Notes under the pieces: generated by a model
The model's input: only the letters and a program-made list of their open reading frames with translations
Database searches by the model: none
Told to the model about the DNA's origin: nothing
Program-made: the position numbers and the translations under genes
In this document: piece after piece, positions 15,646-24,180 of the stretch
Layout of the letters: each line of letters starts with the position of its first letter
How positions within the stretch are numbered: the first letter of the stretch is position 1
Origin: Acidobacteriota bacterium
GTDB taxonomy: Bacteria > Acidobacteriota > Terriglobia > Bryobacterales > Bryobacteraceae
Direction of reading: 5' to 3'
Assembly: GCA_023436715.1 (NCBI GenBank)
Contig: JAEZIJ010000116.1
Location: 1-37,306 of the forward strand
DNA length: 37,306 nucleotides

Positions 15646-17812
15646 AATCTCCTCCTGCGAGTACGGCTTGCCCGAGCGCGATGCCGCCGTCGTTGGCCGG
15701 AACCCGCTGGTGCGTGTAGACCTGATAGCCGCGCCGCTCGAGCAGCGCCGCCGCGCGCTCGACCAGATACGAATTTTGAAACACCCCGCCGCTCAGCGCC
15801 ACTTGCCGCAGCCCTATCTTCGCGGCCACTGCGGCGATCCAGTTCGCGAGCGCGTTGTGGAACCGAGCCGCAATCAGCGCTCGCGGAACGGCCTCCGCCG
15901 CGTCGCGCTGCACGGCATCGATCAGCGCCGCCCAGTCGCCGTCTTCGAGCGGGTAGCATTCGTCCGTCAACAGCCCACCGATGGCCTGCTCCAGCAACAT
16001 CGCGGCCTGCCCTTCGAACCGGCTCTCGTCTGCCACACCTGCGAGCGATGATACGGCGTCGAACAGCCGCCCCACGCTCGTCGTAACCGGAGCGTTGATG
16101 CCGCGCTCCAGCATGCGCCGGATCACCGCGTTGCTCACCGCCGCCGGGCCTGCCGTCTCGTAGAGCAGGCTTGCCGCCGACCGCCACCCTTCGCGGATCG
16201 CCGCCTCGCCGCCCGGCAGCCGGAACGGCCGCAGGTGCGTGACACGCTCGAAGCGCCCGCCGTGGACCGCGAAGAACTCGCCGCCCCAGATCGTGGCATC
16301 CGTGCCGTAGCCGGTGCCATCCCACGCGACGCCGAGATACGGGCCCGTCACACCGTTCTCCGCCGCGCACGCCGCGACGTGCGCGTGGTGATGCTGCACC
16401 TTCACGAGCGGCAGCCCGCTCGCCGCGGCCCACTGCGACGATGCGTAGTCCGGGTGCATGTCGCACGCGATCGCTTCGGGCCGGAAGCGGTACAGCCGGC
16501 ATAGATCGTCGATGGCTCGCTCGAACGCGCCCCGCGACTCCAGCGTGTCCAGGTCGCCTACGTGCTGGCTCAGAAAGACCTGGCGCCCCACCGCGATTGC
16601 GACCGTGTTCTTCAGGTGGCCGCCGACCGCGAGCACCGCCGGCAGGTCTTTCGCCGTTCGCACCGGCAGCGGAGCATACCCGCGTGCCCGGCGCATCACG
16701 CTCTCGCGCCCGCGCGTCACGCGCACCACGGAGTCGTCGCAAGGCCGCGCGATCGGCCGGTTGTGCATCAGGAACACGTCGGCGATGCCGCTCAGCCGCC
16801 GCTTCGCTTCGTCGTTGTCGATCGCGATCGGCTCGTCGCTGAGGTTGCCGCTCGTCGCGATCACCGGGAACGGGCACTCGCGCATGAGCAGGTGATGCAG
16901 CGGAGAGTAGGGAAGCATCAGGCCGAGGTACGGCGAGTTGTGCGCAACATTCTTCGTGAGCAGCGGATTTCCCACCGGCCGCAACAGCACGATCGGCGCC
17001 GCCGATGAGAGCAGCACGGCCTCTTCTTCCGGAGAAACGCGGCAATACTCGCGGGCCGCGTCGAGCGACGGCACCATCAGCGCGAACGGCTTCTCCTCGC
17101 GATGCTTGAGTTGCCGCAGCCGCGCGACGGCTTCTTCGTTGCGCGCATCGACGAGTAACTGGAACCCGCCGATGCCTTTCAGTGCGACGATGCGGCCGTT
17201 CTGGATCGCGCGCGCCGCTTCGCGAACGTCCATCGAGAGCCGCGGGCCGCAGCGTGGGCAGGCGTTCGGCTGCGCGTGAAACCTTCGGTCGGCTGGATCT
17301 CTGTACTCGCGCGCGCAGTCTGGGCACAGCGTGAACTCATGCATCGTTGTTGCCGGCCTGTCATATGGGATGTCGAGAATGATCGAGTACCGCGGTCCGC
17401 ACTCCGTGCAGTTGGTGAATGGATAATGAAACCGGCGATTCGCGGGGTCAAGCAGTTCGGCCAGGCATTTGGGGCAGGTGGCCAGGTCCGGCAGGACGCT
17501 CGCGATGGGTTCGGCTGCTCCGTCGCTCGAAAGGATCTCGAACCTTGTGTAGCCGGCTGGCGCAAGCGAGCTGACCTCGCGCGCCAAAATCACAGCCGCC
17601 GCAGGCCGTTCCCGGTGCAGGCGCTCTGCGAACAGATCCAGTTCCTCGCGCGAGCCCTCGATGTCGATCACCAGCCCCGCGCTCGAGTTCAGCACCGTGC
17701 CGTTCAGCCCCAACTCGGTCGCGAGCCGGTAGACGAACGGGCGGAAACCCACCCCCTGGACCGCACCATAGAGCGCGATGCGCCGCCGTTCGCAAGTGCC
17801 CCGCAGAGCCAT
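15614..17812 (-). CDS. hypF: Carbamoyltransferase HypF
   Basis: This 732-residue enzyme converts carbamoyl phosphate into the HypE thiocarboxamide, the cyanide precursor. Domains in order are acylphosphatase-like (about 5-95, GAVQGVGFRPFVYRLA), two zinc-finger motifs (CPKC/CTEC and CPDC/CPRC, about 108-190), YrdC-like (200-380, LKGIGGFQLLVDA) and a Kae1-like domain with the metal-binding VQHHHAHVAACAAENG and CALSGGVFQNS-type end (here VALSGGVFQNS). Two starts are possible. The ATG at 17812 is used because the extra 11 residues from 17845 fall within a palindromic repeat. A 93-base gap with a hairpin separates it from the acyl-CoA synthetase gene. Confidence 0.94.
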   Translation of the reverse strand: MALRGTCERRRIALYGAVQGVGFRPFVYRLATELGLNGTVLNSSAGLVIDIEGSREELDLFAERLHRERPAAAVILAREVSSLAPAGYTRFEILSSDGAAEPIASVLPDLATCPKCLAELLDPANRRFHYPFTNCTECGPRYSIILDIPYDRPATTMHEFTLCPDCAREYRDPADRRFHAQPNACPRCGPRLSMDVREAARAIQNGRIVALKGIGGFQLLVDARNEEAVARLRQLKHREEKPFALMVPSLDAAREYCRVSPEEEAVLLSSAAPIVLLRPVGNPLLTKNVAHNSPYLGLMLPYSPLHHLLMRECPFPVIATSGNLSDEPIAIDNDEAKRRLSGIADVFLMHNRPIARPCDDSVVRVTRGRESVMRRARGYAPLPVRTAKDLPAVLAVGGHLKNTVAIAVGRQVFLSQHVGDLDTLESRGAFERAIDDLCRLYRFRPEAIACDMHPDYASSQWAAASGLPLVKVQHHHAHVAACAAENGVTGPYLGVAWDGTGYGTDATIWGGEFFAVHGGRFERVTHLRPFRLPGGEAAIREGWRSAASLLYETAGPAAVSNAVIRRMLERGINAPVTTSVGRLFDAVSSLAGVADESRFEGQAAMLLEQAIGGLLTDECYPLEDGDWAALIDAVQRDAAEAVPRALIAARFHNALANWIAAVAAKIGLRQVALSGGVFQNSYLVERAAALLERRGYQVYTHQRVPANDGGIALGQAVLAGGDYVPGDSREDR

Positions 17813-17833
17813 GAGAACCAGAAATCGGCGTCC

Positions 17834-17885
17834 ATCGGCGTTCATCTGCGGCCCAAATTCCTCTTAGCCGCCGATGAACGCCGAT
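17834..17885. repeat. 19-bp inverted repeat between acs and hypF
   Basis: ATCGGCGTTCATCTGCGGC (17834-17852) and its complement (17867-17885) pair at 18 of 19 positions around a 14-base AT-richer loop. An additional partial copy (ATCGGCGTCC) lies at 17824. It is the only sizeable gap within the hydrogenase/hyp run and could attenuate or process the transcript between the synthetase and hypF. It looks like a dispersed repeat. Confidence 0.75.
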
Positions 17886-17905
17886 GTTCTTAATCCGCCG
17901 CTACG

Positions 17906-20659
17906 TTACGCCGGCACCCCCATGCCCACCGCGACCCGGACCACTGGGTCCTCGGGGTCGCGCTTCAACTGGAAGCCCAGTTTCTCGCAGACGTGCTGCA
18001 TGGTGAAGTTGTCGGGCAGAACGTCGCCCACAATGCGGCCCAGCTTCTCATCTTTGGCCACATCAAGCAGCCGCTTTATCAGCTCCGAACCGAGGCCGCG
18101 GCCCTGGTATTCGTCGCTGATGATCACCGCCAGTTCGGCTTCGCTCGTGCCGTGGCTCTTCTTGAGGCGGCCGACGGCGATCACCTGGGATTCGCCGGTG
18201 TTCGCGTCTTTGTGTTCGGCCACGAGCGCCATTTCGCGGTCGTAGTCGATGAAGCAGATGCGCGTGAGCCGCTCGTGCGCAACGCGCTGGCTTAGCTTCA
18301 TCATGTGGAGATAGCGCTGGTAGACCGAGCGGTCTGAGAGAGTCTCGTGGAATTTCGCAAGCAGTGGCTCGTCCTCGGGGCGAATCGGACGGATGCAAAT
18401 CTTCGTGCCGTCGCTCATAGTCCAGGGCGCAACGTACTTCGTGGGGTACGGACGGATCGCCAGCCGCGGCAGCTTCTCCTTCTTCACGTCCGTGCCGTAG
18501 ACAACCACGCGGGCATCGAGCGCGATGAGGCGCTCGTCGGAGGCGAGCAGCGGGTTGATGTCGATCTCCTTGATCCACGGCTGTTCGACCACCAACTGGC
18601 TGAACCGAACCATTAACTGCTCCAGGGCCGCCATATCCACCGGCTTGCGCCCGCGGACGCCCTTGAGCGCCGTGTAGATCTTGGTCTGCTCCATCATGCG
18701 CCGCGCCAGCGTGGTGGTGAGCGGCGGAAGGGCCAGAGCGCGATCCTTGAACACTTCCACGAGTTGTCCGCCCATGCCGAACAACAGCACCGGGCCGAAC
18801 TGCGGATCGACGCTGGACCCGATGATCACTTCGTAGCCGGAGAGCTTGATCATCGGCTGCACGGTCACGCCCTGGAAGTGCTGACGGCCGACCTTCTCCG
18901 CAACCGAGGTCTCGATGGCCTTGTAAGCCTTGCGCACGGCCTCTTCGTCGCGAAGGTTGAGCTGCACGCCGCCGACGTCGGTCTTGTGCGTGATCGTCTC
19001 CGAGTACAACTTGAGCACGATCGGGTAGCCGATTTCGGCTGCCGCGGCGACTGCATCCGCTTCGGTCGTAGCAACGCGGGTCTCCACCGTCGGGATTCCA
19101 TAAGTTGCCAGAAGCTGTTTGGATTCGAACTCGGTCAGAATCGTGCGGCCGGACTTGCGCGCCGTCTGAATGATAGCGTCCGCGCGGGCGCGGTCGGCCT
19201 CGGCTTCCTCGGAGGTCGGCGCGATCGGCGTCTCATACAGGCCGCGCAGGTTGTAGCTGTAGCGCCACATGTAGTTGAAGGCGCGGGCGGCGGTATCGGG
19301 ATACGGGAACGTCGGGATTCCGGCGCGGTTGAGGATCTCCTCGCCCGCGGCCACTTCCGTTCCGCCCATCCAGCTCGCGATCACTGGTTTGCCCTCGATC
19401 TTCGCGTACGGCCGAAGATGCTCGGCTGTCTTGGTCGGGTCCGTCATCGACTGCGGCGTGAGGATCACGAGCATTCCGTCCGCGTTCGGGTCCTTTGCCG
19501 CAATCTCGAGCGCCTTGGCGTAACGATCCGGAGCCGCGTCGCCGAGGATATCGATCGGGTTGTTGTGGCTCCAGGCGGACGGCAGAATCTGGTTCAGGGC
19601 TTCCATCGTTTCGGGCCCCACTTCAGCCACTTCACATCCGCTGGTGACCAGAGCGTCGGTGGCGAGCACCGCCGGACCGCCCGCGTTCGCTACGATGCTC
19701 AGCCGCGGACCGGCCGGGCGCGGCTGCTTGGCCAGCACTTCGGCCATATAGAACAGGTCGGCGATGTTGTTAACGCGCAGCACACCGCTGCGGCGGAACG
19801 CCGCTTCGAGAACTTCGTCGCTGCCGGTCAGCGAACCGGTGTGCGACGCCGCCGCCTTGGCGGCCGCTTCCGAGCGCCCCGGCTTGATGACGATGATTGG
19901 CTTCGACAGCGCCACTTCGCGAGCGGCCGAAAGGAACGCGCGCGCGTCGCCGATGGTTTCCATGTAGATCAGAATGCTGCGCGTGCGCGGATCGTTCCCG
20001 AGGTAGTCGATCAGGTCGCCCCAGCCCACATCGGACATCGAGCCGATCGACATGAAGGTGCTGAAGCCCACCTGCTCACGAAGACTCCAATCCAGAACCG
20101 CCGTACACAGTGCTCCGCTCTGGCTGATGAATCCCACGTTGCCGGGCAGCGCCATGGCGCGCGCGAACGTTGCGTTCAAGCCGGTCAGCGGGCTCATCAC
20201 ACCGAGGCAGTTCGGCCCGATGATGCGCATGTTGCCGCGCTTGGCTTCCACCAGGAGCTGGTCCTCGAGTGCCTGACCCTCCTTGCCGAGTTCCTTGAAG
20301 CCCGCCGAGATCACGACGGCGGCCCGCACCCCAGCGTCTACGCACTGGCGGATGATTCCCGGGATCGTCGCCGCCGGCGTGGTGATCACCGCCAGATCGA
20401 CTTTCTCCGGAACCGCAGCGATATTCGGGTATGCCTTGATTCCAAGCACGCTCGGGCGTTTCGGGTTCACCGGGTATACGGTTCCGCCGAAAGGCGTGCT
20501 GATCAGGTTCCACAGCACGGTGCGTCCGACGCTGCCGGGATTCTCGGTTGCGCCGATCAGCGCTACCGATTCCGGCTCGAAGAAGACGTCCAGCGGATGC
20601 TGCCTGGGTCTCAAAATATCCTGGGCGGAATCACCGCCGGTGTTCTTCAGTTTCTTCAT
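17906..20659 (-). CDS. ADP-forming acyl-CoA synthetase fused to GNAT acetyltransferase
   Basis: This 917-residue protein has the PatZ/Pat architecture. An NDP-forming acyl-CoA synthetase covers about 1-720: a CoA-binding Rossmann part (25-125, SVALIGATENPGSVG), succinyl-CoA-ligase-like domains and an ATP-grasp (500-720, GYPIVLKLYSETITHKTDVG). A GNAT domain follows (about 750-905, DEYQGRGLGSELIKRLL as the acetyl-CoA loop). The phosphorylatable His273 in AAASHTGSLTG is retained, which is of interest because Pat-type enzymes often are described as synthetase-inactive. It may be a protein-lysine acetyltransferase, an acetate-forming synthetase, or both. It starts 15 bases after the hydrogenase protease gene and has GAGGAAAAG upstream, so it belongs to the hydrogenase operon. 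Confidence 0.9.
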   Translation of the reverse strand: MKKLKNTGGDSAQDILRPRQHPLDVFFEPESVALIGATENPGSVGRTVLWNLISTPFGGTVYPVNPKRPSVLGIKAYPNIAAVPEKVDLAVITTPAATIPGIIRQCVDAGVRAAVVISAGFKELGKEGQALEDQLLVEAKRGNMRIIGPNCLGVMSPLTGLNATFARAMALPGNVGFISQSGALCTAVLDWSLREQVGFSTFMSIGSMSDVGWGDLIDYLGNDPRTRSILIYMETIGDARAFLSAAREVALSKPIIVIKPGRSEAAAKAAASHTGSLTGSDEVLEAAFRRSGVLRVNNIADLFYMAEVLAKQPRPAGPRLSIVANAGGPAVLATDALVTSGCEVAEVGPETMEALNQILPSAWSHNNPIDILGDAAPDRYAKALEIAAKDPNADGMLVILTPQSMTDPTKTAEHLRPYAKIEGKPVIASWMGGTEVAAGEEILNRAGIPTFPYPDTAARAFNYMWRYSYNLRGLYETPIAPTSEEAEADRARADAIIQTARKSGRTILTEFESKQLLATYGIPTVETRVATTEADAVAAAAEIGYPIVLKLYSETITHKTDVGGVQLNLRDEEAVRKAYKAIETSVAEKVGRQHFQGVTVQPMIKLSGYEVIIGSSVDPQFGPVLLFGMGGQLVEVFKDRALALPPLTTTLARRMMEQTKIYTALKGVRGRKPVDMAALEQLMVRFSQLVVEQPWIKEIDINPLLASDERLIALDARVVVYGTDVKKEKLPRLAIRPYPTKYVAPWTMSDGTKICIRPIRPEDEPLLAKFHETLSDRSVYQRYLHMMKLSQRVAHERLTRICFIDYDREMALVAEHKDANTGESQVIAVGRLKKSHGTSEAELAVIISDEYQGRGLGSELIKRLLDVAKDEKLGRIVGDVLPDNFTMQHVCEKLGFQLKRDPEDPVVRVAVGMGVPA

Positions 20660-20674
20660 TGCTTTTCCTCGCCA

Positions 20675-21151
20675 TCACGAATGGTATGAATTCCCTGCGG
20701 CGCTCAGCCACTCACCGCAGACCTTCTGAACTCTCTCCAACACCGCAGGCAGCGCCGTTCGCACTACCTCGGAAAGCTCCGCTCCGTACTCGAACGTTCC
20801 CGCTCCCACCGATATCAGCACCCCGTTGGCGGAGCCGCCGTACAGCCTCGTGGCAACTCCAAGCAGAACCTCGGGTGTCAATTGATGGGAGAACAGCTCG
20901 GGCGCAGAGCGGTCAGCCTCGACTCTTCTGAAAGCGATTTCTCCTTCCCTATTATCGCAATCCGCGTCGATAAAGATCACGATACGTGCCCGGCTGACCG
21001 GGTCGGCCATTTCCGGCGTGAGTTGGTGGCCGGTGAGGATCTCGACCCGCTCGTCGCGGATGGTCGTGCGAAGCTGTTCGGCCGCAAGCCAACCCAGCGC
21101 ATCGTCCCCGCGCAACGGGTTTCCGTACCCGATAATCAGGACTTCCGCCAT
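20675..21151 (-). CDS. hoxW: [NiFe]-hydrogenase maturation protease (HoxW type)
   Basis: This 158-residue endopeptidase trims the C terminus of the large subunit after nickel insertion. Signatures are LIIGYGNPLRGDDALGW (acidic nickel ligand near Asp16), an aspartate in VIFIDADCD and a His in LFSHQLTPEVLLG. The ATG overlaps the preceding ORF's stop in a TGATG junction. Its target should be the HoxH encoded upstream, which has a 25-residue tail. The hox-type symbol is by context. Confidence 0.9.
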   Translation of the reverse strand: MAEVLIIGYGNPLRGDDALGWLAAEQLRTTIRDERVEILTGHQLTPEMADPVSRARIVIFIDADCDNREGEIAFRRVEADRSAPELFSHQLTPEVLLGVATRLYGGSANGVLISVGAGTFEYGAELSEVVRTALPAVLERVQKVCGEWLSAAGNSYHS

Positions 21152-21486
21152 CAGGCCACCGTCCTGATTTCCAACGTCAGCCTAACGTCTTTGGGACGTT
21201 CGGGGAGACGCATGTGTCGCCGGGTCGTATCGGTGCGTGGCTTCAGCCGTGCCGAAGCGTCATAGGGAGACACGGGCTTTAGCCCCTGTCCGCGCCGTAC
21301 CCAGGGGCTAAAGCCCTGTGATGGTAGCGCCCTGCGGCACGGCTGAAGCCGTGCCCTGATACAAGGCCCAAGCCACGGACTTCCACTTGCCTGAAGCCGT
21401 ACCCCATTTTCATCCTTGCGGCTGAGGACGGCTTCCTTCATGACCGGGCCGCACGCGTCGCCCGTGGCCGGAGACAAGCCTGCCAT
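21151..21486 (-). CDS. Small coupled ORF carrying a REPIN-like insert
   Basis: This 111-residue reading frame joins hoxH and the protease gene by TGATG overlaps at both ends, an arrangement expected only for a translated gene. The N-terminal part (MAGLSPATGDACGPVMKEAV) and the C-terminal part (HMRLPERPKDVRLTLEIRTV) look protein-like. The middle third (about residues 45-83) is encoded by a nested palindromic repeat at 21239-21350 and is low-quality, Arg/Pro/Gly-rich sequence. The most economical view is that a smaller ancestral gene was interrupted without losing the frame. No known domain is recognised; a role in hydrogenase biogenesis is only suggested by position. Confidence 0.5.
   Translation of the reverse strand: MAGLSPATGDACGPVMKEAVLSRKDENGVRLQASGSPWLGPCIRARLQPCRRALPSQGFSPWVRRGQGLKPVSPYDASARLKPRTDTTRRHMRLPERPKDVRLTLEIRTVA
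21239..21350. repeat. REPIN-like nested inverted repeat
   Basis: Outer arms GGCTTCAGCCGTGCCG (21239-21254) and CGGCACGGCTGAAGCC (21335-21350) are a perfect 16-bp inverted repeat. Inner arms GGGCTTTAGCCCCTG (21274-21288) and CAGGGGCTAAAGCCC (21302-21316) are a perfect 15-bp inverted repeat. Each arm is itself partly palindromic. This double-nested layout is that of a REPIN, a non-autonomous element mobilised by RAYT proteins. It lies inside the small ORF between hoxH and the protease gene. Confidence 0.85.
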
Positions 21487-22913
21487 CAGCCGCGCCTCGC
21501 TTCGTCCACAATCTCTTCATCGGGGGAGAGAAGCTGGATCTGGAGCGCCATTTGCCCCGCGGCGTGCGTGGAGCAGCTCAGGCACGGGTCGAAGGCTCGG
21601 ATCACCGCCTCGACGCGGTTCAGCATGCCCTCGGTGAGCCGCTTCCCGTCTACGAAGTGCTTGGCGGCTTGCAGTATGCCGCGATTCATCGCCAGGTTGT
21701 TGTGCCCTGTGGCGATGATCAGGTTCGCCCAGGTGATCAGGCCCTGGTCGTCGATCTTGTAGTGGTGGATCAGCGTGCCGCGCGGCGCCTCGGCCACTCC
21801 CACGCCCTCGCGGTTGTTCGCCCCGGCAAACGCGCGCACATGCTTGCTGAGAATCTCCGGGTCGTTGAGGAGTTGCTCGATCCGCTCGATGCCGTAGAGG
21901 ATCTCGATCAAGCGAGCGTAATGGTAGTAGAACGAGCTTCGGATCGCACCGCGCTCCAGTTCGCGGAATTCCGCCCATTCCTGGTCCGCGTGGTATGTGC
22001 CGCACCGGTCGATGACGTTCAAGCGCGCAAGGGGCCCCACGCGGTAGATGCCGTCCGGGTAGCCAACCTGCTTGTAGTACGGCGACTTCAGGTACGACCA
22101 CGGTTCCACCGCTTCACCGATGTAGTTCTCGTACTCGCCCGGGTGCAGACAGTCAGCAACTACACGGCCGGAAGAGTCGACAAGGCGCAGCGAACCGTGG
22201 TAGTGTTCCAGGTCGCCGCCCGGAGTCACGAGGCCCAGGAACAGGGAAGGGAAGTTGCCGAACGTCCGGATCTCGTCGCGGAAGCTGTCGATGTTCTGCT
22301 TGAACCAATCCAGCGTTCTTTGCGCGACCTCCAGCACCTCCGGGATCGCTCGCAGGATGCGGTCGCGCCGCGCCGTCGTGAGCGGTTCATTCACTCCTCC
22401 CGGGACCACCCAGGCGGGATGTATCCGTTTGCCGGCCAGCCACTCGATCACCTGCTGCCCGAACTGACGCAGCCGTATGCCGTCCCGCGCCACTGCCGGA
22501 TTCGCTTCGAGAACACCGAACAGGTTGCGCTTTCGAGGGTCCGCGTCCATGCCGAGCAGGAAATCCGGCGAGGACAGGTGGAAGAAGCTGAGCGCGTGCG
22601 ACTGCACGATTTGCGCCAGGTTCAGCACGCGGCGCAGGCTGGCCGCGGCGGGCGGAATGCGCGTGGCCAGGATGGCGTCGCACGCCTTCGCGGAAGCAAT
22701 CAAGTGGCTGACCGGGCAGATGCCGCAAATCCGCGCCATCAAGGACGGCATCTCGGAAAAAGGCCGGCCCTCGCATAGCTTTTCGAAGCCGCGGAACTGG
22801 GTGACGTGGAACCTCGCCTCCTCGACTCGGCCCTCTTCGTTCAGGTGCAGCGTGATTTTCGCGTGCCCTTCAATCCGCGTCACGGGGTCGAGGGTGATGG
22901 TTTGCGGTGCCAT
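21486..22913 (-). CDS. hoxH: [NiFe]-hydrogenase large subunit HoxH (group 3d-like)
   Basis: This 475-residue catalytic subunit holds the NiFe(CN)2CO site. The N-terminal motif RICGICPVSH (Cys63, Cys66) and C-terminal motif DPCLSCSTH (Cys444, Cys447, His450) supply the four nickel-ligand cysteines. The 25 residues after His450 are the tail removed by the maturation protease. The motifs and the HoxF/HoxU/HoxY partners place it among soluble bidirectional NAD-linked hydrogenases. The ATG at 22913 is 1 base after the hoxY stop and gives the family's usual start (TLDPVTRIEGHAKI); a longer frame overlapping hoxY is not used. Confidence 0.95.
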   Translation of the reverse strand: MAPQTITLDPVTRIEGHAKITLHLNEEGRVEEARFHVTQFRGFEKLCEGRPFSEMPSLMARICGICPVSHLIASAKACDAILATRIPPAAASLRRVLNLAQIVQSHALSFFHLSSPDFLLGMDADPRKRNLFGVLEANPAVARDGIRLRQFGQQVIEWLAGKRIHPAWVVPGGVNEPLTTARRDRILRAIPEVLEVAQRTLDWFKQNIDSFRDEIRTFGNFPSLFLGLVTPGGDLEHYHGSLRLVDSSGRVVADCLHPGEYENYIGEAVEPWSYLKSPYYKQVGYPDGIYRVGPLARLNVIDRCGTYHADQEWAEFRELERGAIRSSFYYHYARLIEILYGIERIEQLLNDPEILSKHVRAFAGANNREGVGVAEAPRGTLIHHYKIDDQGLITWANLIIATGHNNLAMNRGILQAAKHFVDGKRLTEGMLNRVEAVIRAFDPCLSCSTHAAGQMALQIQLLSPDEEIVDEARRG

Positions 22914-22914
22914 G

Positions 22915-23430
22915 CTATGCTCCAAACCTCGATAACGTACGGAGATCCGGCTTGCGGCCCTCGAGCAGTTCGGTGAGAACGAAGTAGATAACATCGGCGG
23001 CCGGCGGGCAACCGGGGACGAATACATCTACCTCGACGGTCTCATGCACCGGGCGCACCTTCGGAAGCAGCGGCGGCACCGTTTCTCGCGGGACATTCCC
23101 GGAATAGGCCCGCTCAAACACGCGCGGCAGGCCGAACGAGTTCCGCATGGAGGGGACATTGCCCGTGACCGCGCAATCGCCGAGCGAAACCAGAATCTTC
23201 GTGCGTGCCCGGATGTGGAGGATCTTCCGCTCGTCTTCCTCGCTCGCCACTGCGCCTTCGACCAGCGCGATATCGACGTCTTCGGGATATTCCTTCAAAT
23301 CCACCAGCGGGCTGTAGACTACCTGTACCTTCTCCGCCAGTTCCATCAGGCGCTCGTCGATATCGAGGAAGGACATGTGGCACCCGGAGCATCCATCCAG
23401 CCACACCGTTGCAAGCCGCGGTCTGCTCAT
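22915..23430 (-). CDS. hoxY: [NiFe]-hydrogenase small subunit HoxY
   Basis: This 171-residue subunit carries only the proximal [4Fe-4S] cluster. Its ligands are visible as Cys14 and Cys17 in WLDGCSGCHMS, Cys86 in VSLGDCAVTGN and Cys141 in FVPGCPP. There is no Tat signal or C-terminal cluster domain, so it is a short cytoplasmic type passing electrons to HoxU. It overlaps the hoxU stop by an ATGA junction and precedes hoxH by 1 base. Confidence 0.95.
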   Translation of the reverse strand: MSRPRLATVWLDGCSGCHMSFLDIDERLMELAEKVQVVYSPLVDLKEYPEDVDIALVEGAVASEEDERKILHIRARTKILVSLGDCAVTGNVPSMRNSFGLPRVFERAYSGNVPRETVPPLLPKVRPVHETVEVDVFVPGCPPAADVIYFVLTELLEGRKPDLRTLSRFGA

Positions 23431-24140
23431 CGTTGCCTTTCCCGCATCGACGTCAGGTAGGGCAGGAATTGCCTACGCTTGGACATCTCGGCTACCGATT
23501 TACCCTTCTCCGACAGCGCTCCGGTCGGGCATAGGTGCACGCATTTGCCGCATCCCGTGCATGTTTCCGAATTGCCCCAGGGCTGCATCAGGTCCGTGAT
23601 GACGCGGCAATCGAGGCCGCGCCCCATCATGTCCCAGGTGTGGGCGCCCTCGATTTCATCGCACACACGCACGCAGCGCGAGCAGAGAATGCAGCGGTTG
23701 TGGTCGATGACGAACCGCTCGTGCGAGGCATCCACCGCCAGCCGCGGGTAGAGATACGGGAAGTGAACGTGCGTCATGTTCAGCTTTTGCGAGAGCGTCT
23801 GAAGCTCGCAGTTGCCGTTCGAGACGCAGACCGAGCAGATGTGGTTGCGCTCGGAGAACATCAGTTCGAGGACGGTGCGCCTGTATCCGGCCAGCCGCTC
23901 GGAGTTCGTCACCACCTCCATGCCTTCCTCCACGGTGGTGACGCAGGCGGGGACGAGCTTCCTCGCGCCCTTCACTTCGACCAGGCAGATGCGGCACGCG
24001 CCCACGGGAGAGAGGCCTTGGATTTGGCAGAGGGCGGGGATGAAGATGCTGTGTTCACGGGCGACTTCGAGGATGGTCTGGTCCGCGCGTGCGCTGACGT
24101 ACTGCCCGTCGATTTGCAGAGTTTTGATTGGCGCGCTCAT
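23427..24140 (-). CDS. hoxU: Hydrogenase diaphorase subunit HoxU
   Basis: This 237-residue electron-transfer subunit is homologous to the N-terminal part of NuoG. A [2Fe-2S] site uses Cys38, Cys49, Cys52 and Cys66. A His-Cys3 cluster uses His100, Cys102, Cys105 and Cys111. Two [4Fe-4S] ferredoxin-like clusters use Cys150/153/156/160 and Cys194/197/200/204. All ligands are intact. It links HoxF (NADH side) to HoxY (hydrogenase side). It lies 40 bases after hoxF and overlaps hoxY. Confidence 0.95.
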   Translation of the reverse strand: MSAPIKTLQIDGQYVSARADQTILEVAREHSIFIPALCQIQGLSPVGACRICLVEVKGARKLVPACVTTVEEGMEVVTNSERLAGYRRTVLELMFSERNHICSVCVSNGNCELQTLSQKLNMTHVHFPYLYPRLAVDASHERFVIDHNRCILCSRCVRVCDEIEGAHTWDMMGRGLDCRVITDLMQPWGNSETCTGCGKCVHLCPTGALSEKGKSVAEMSKRRQFLPYLTSMRERQR

Positions 24141-24180
24141 GCAGGGGATCCTCCCGCGGGGGGCGGGCCGTGGGGCGAAC

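Noticed and set aside
15471..17327. 618-residue minus-strand frame overlapping hypF
   Set aside because: It is the wrong frame of hypF, very Arg/Ala-rich, without motifs.
18764..20689. 641-residue open frame on the plus strand opposite the acyl-CoA synthetase gene
   Set aside because: It is an antisense shadow produced by high GC and codon bias. It is His/Arg-rich without domains, while the minus strand encodes a clear protein family.
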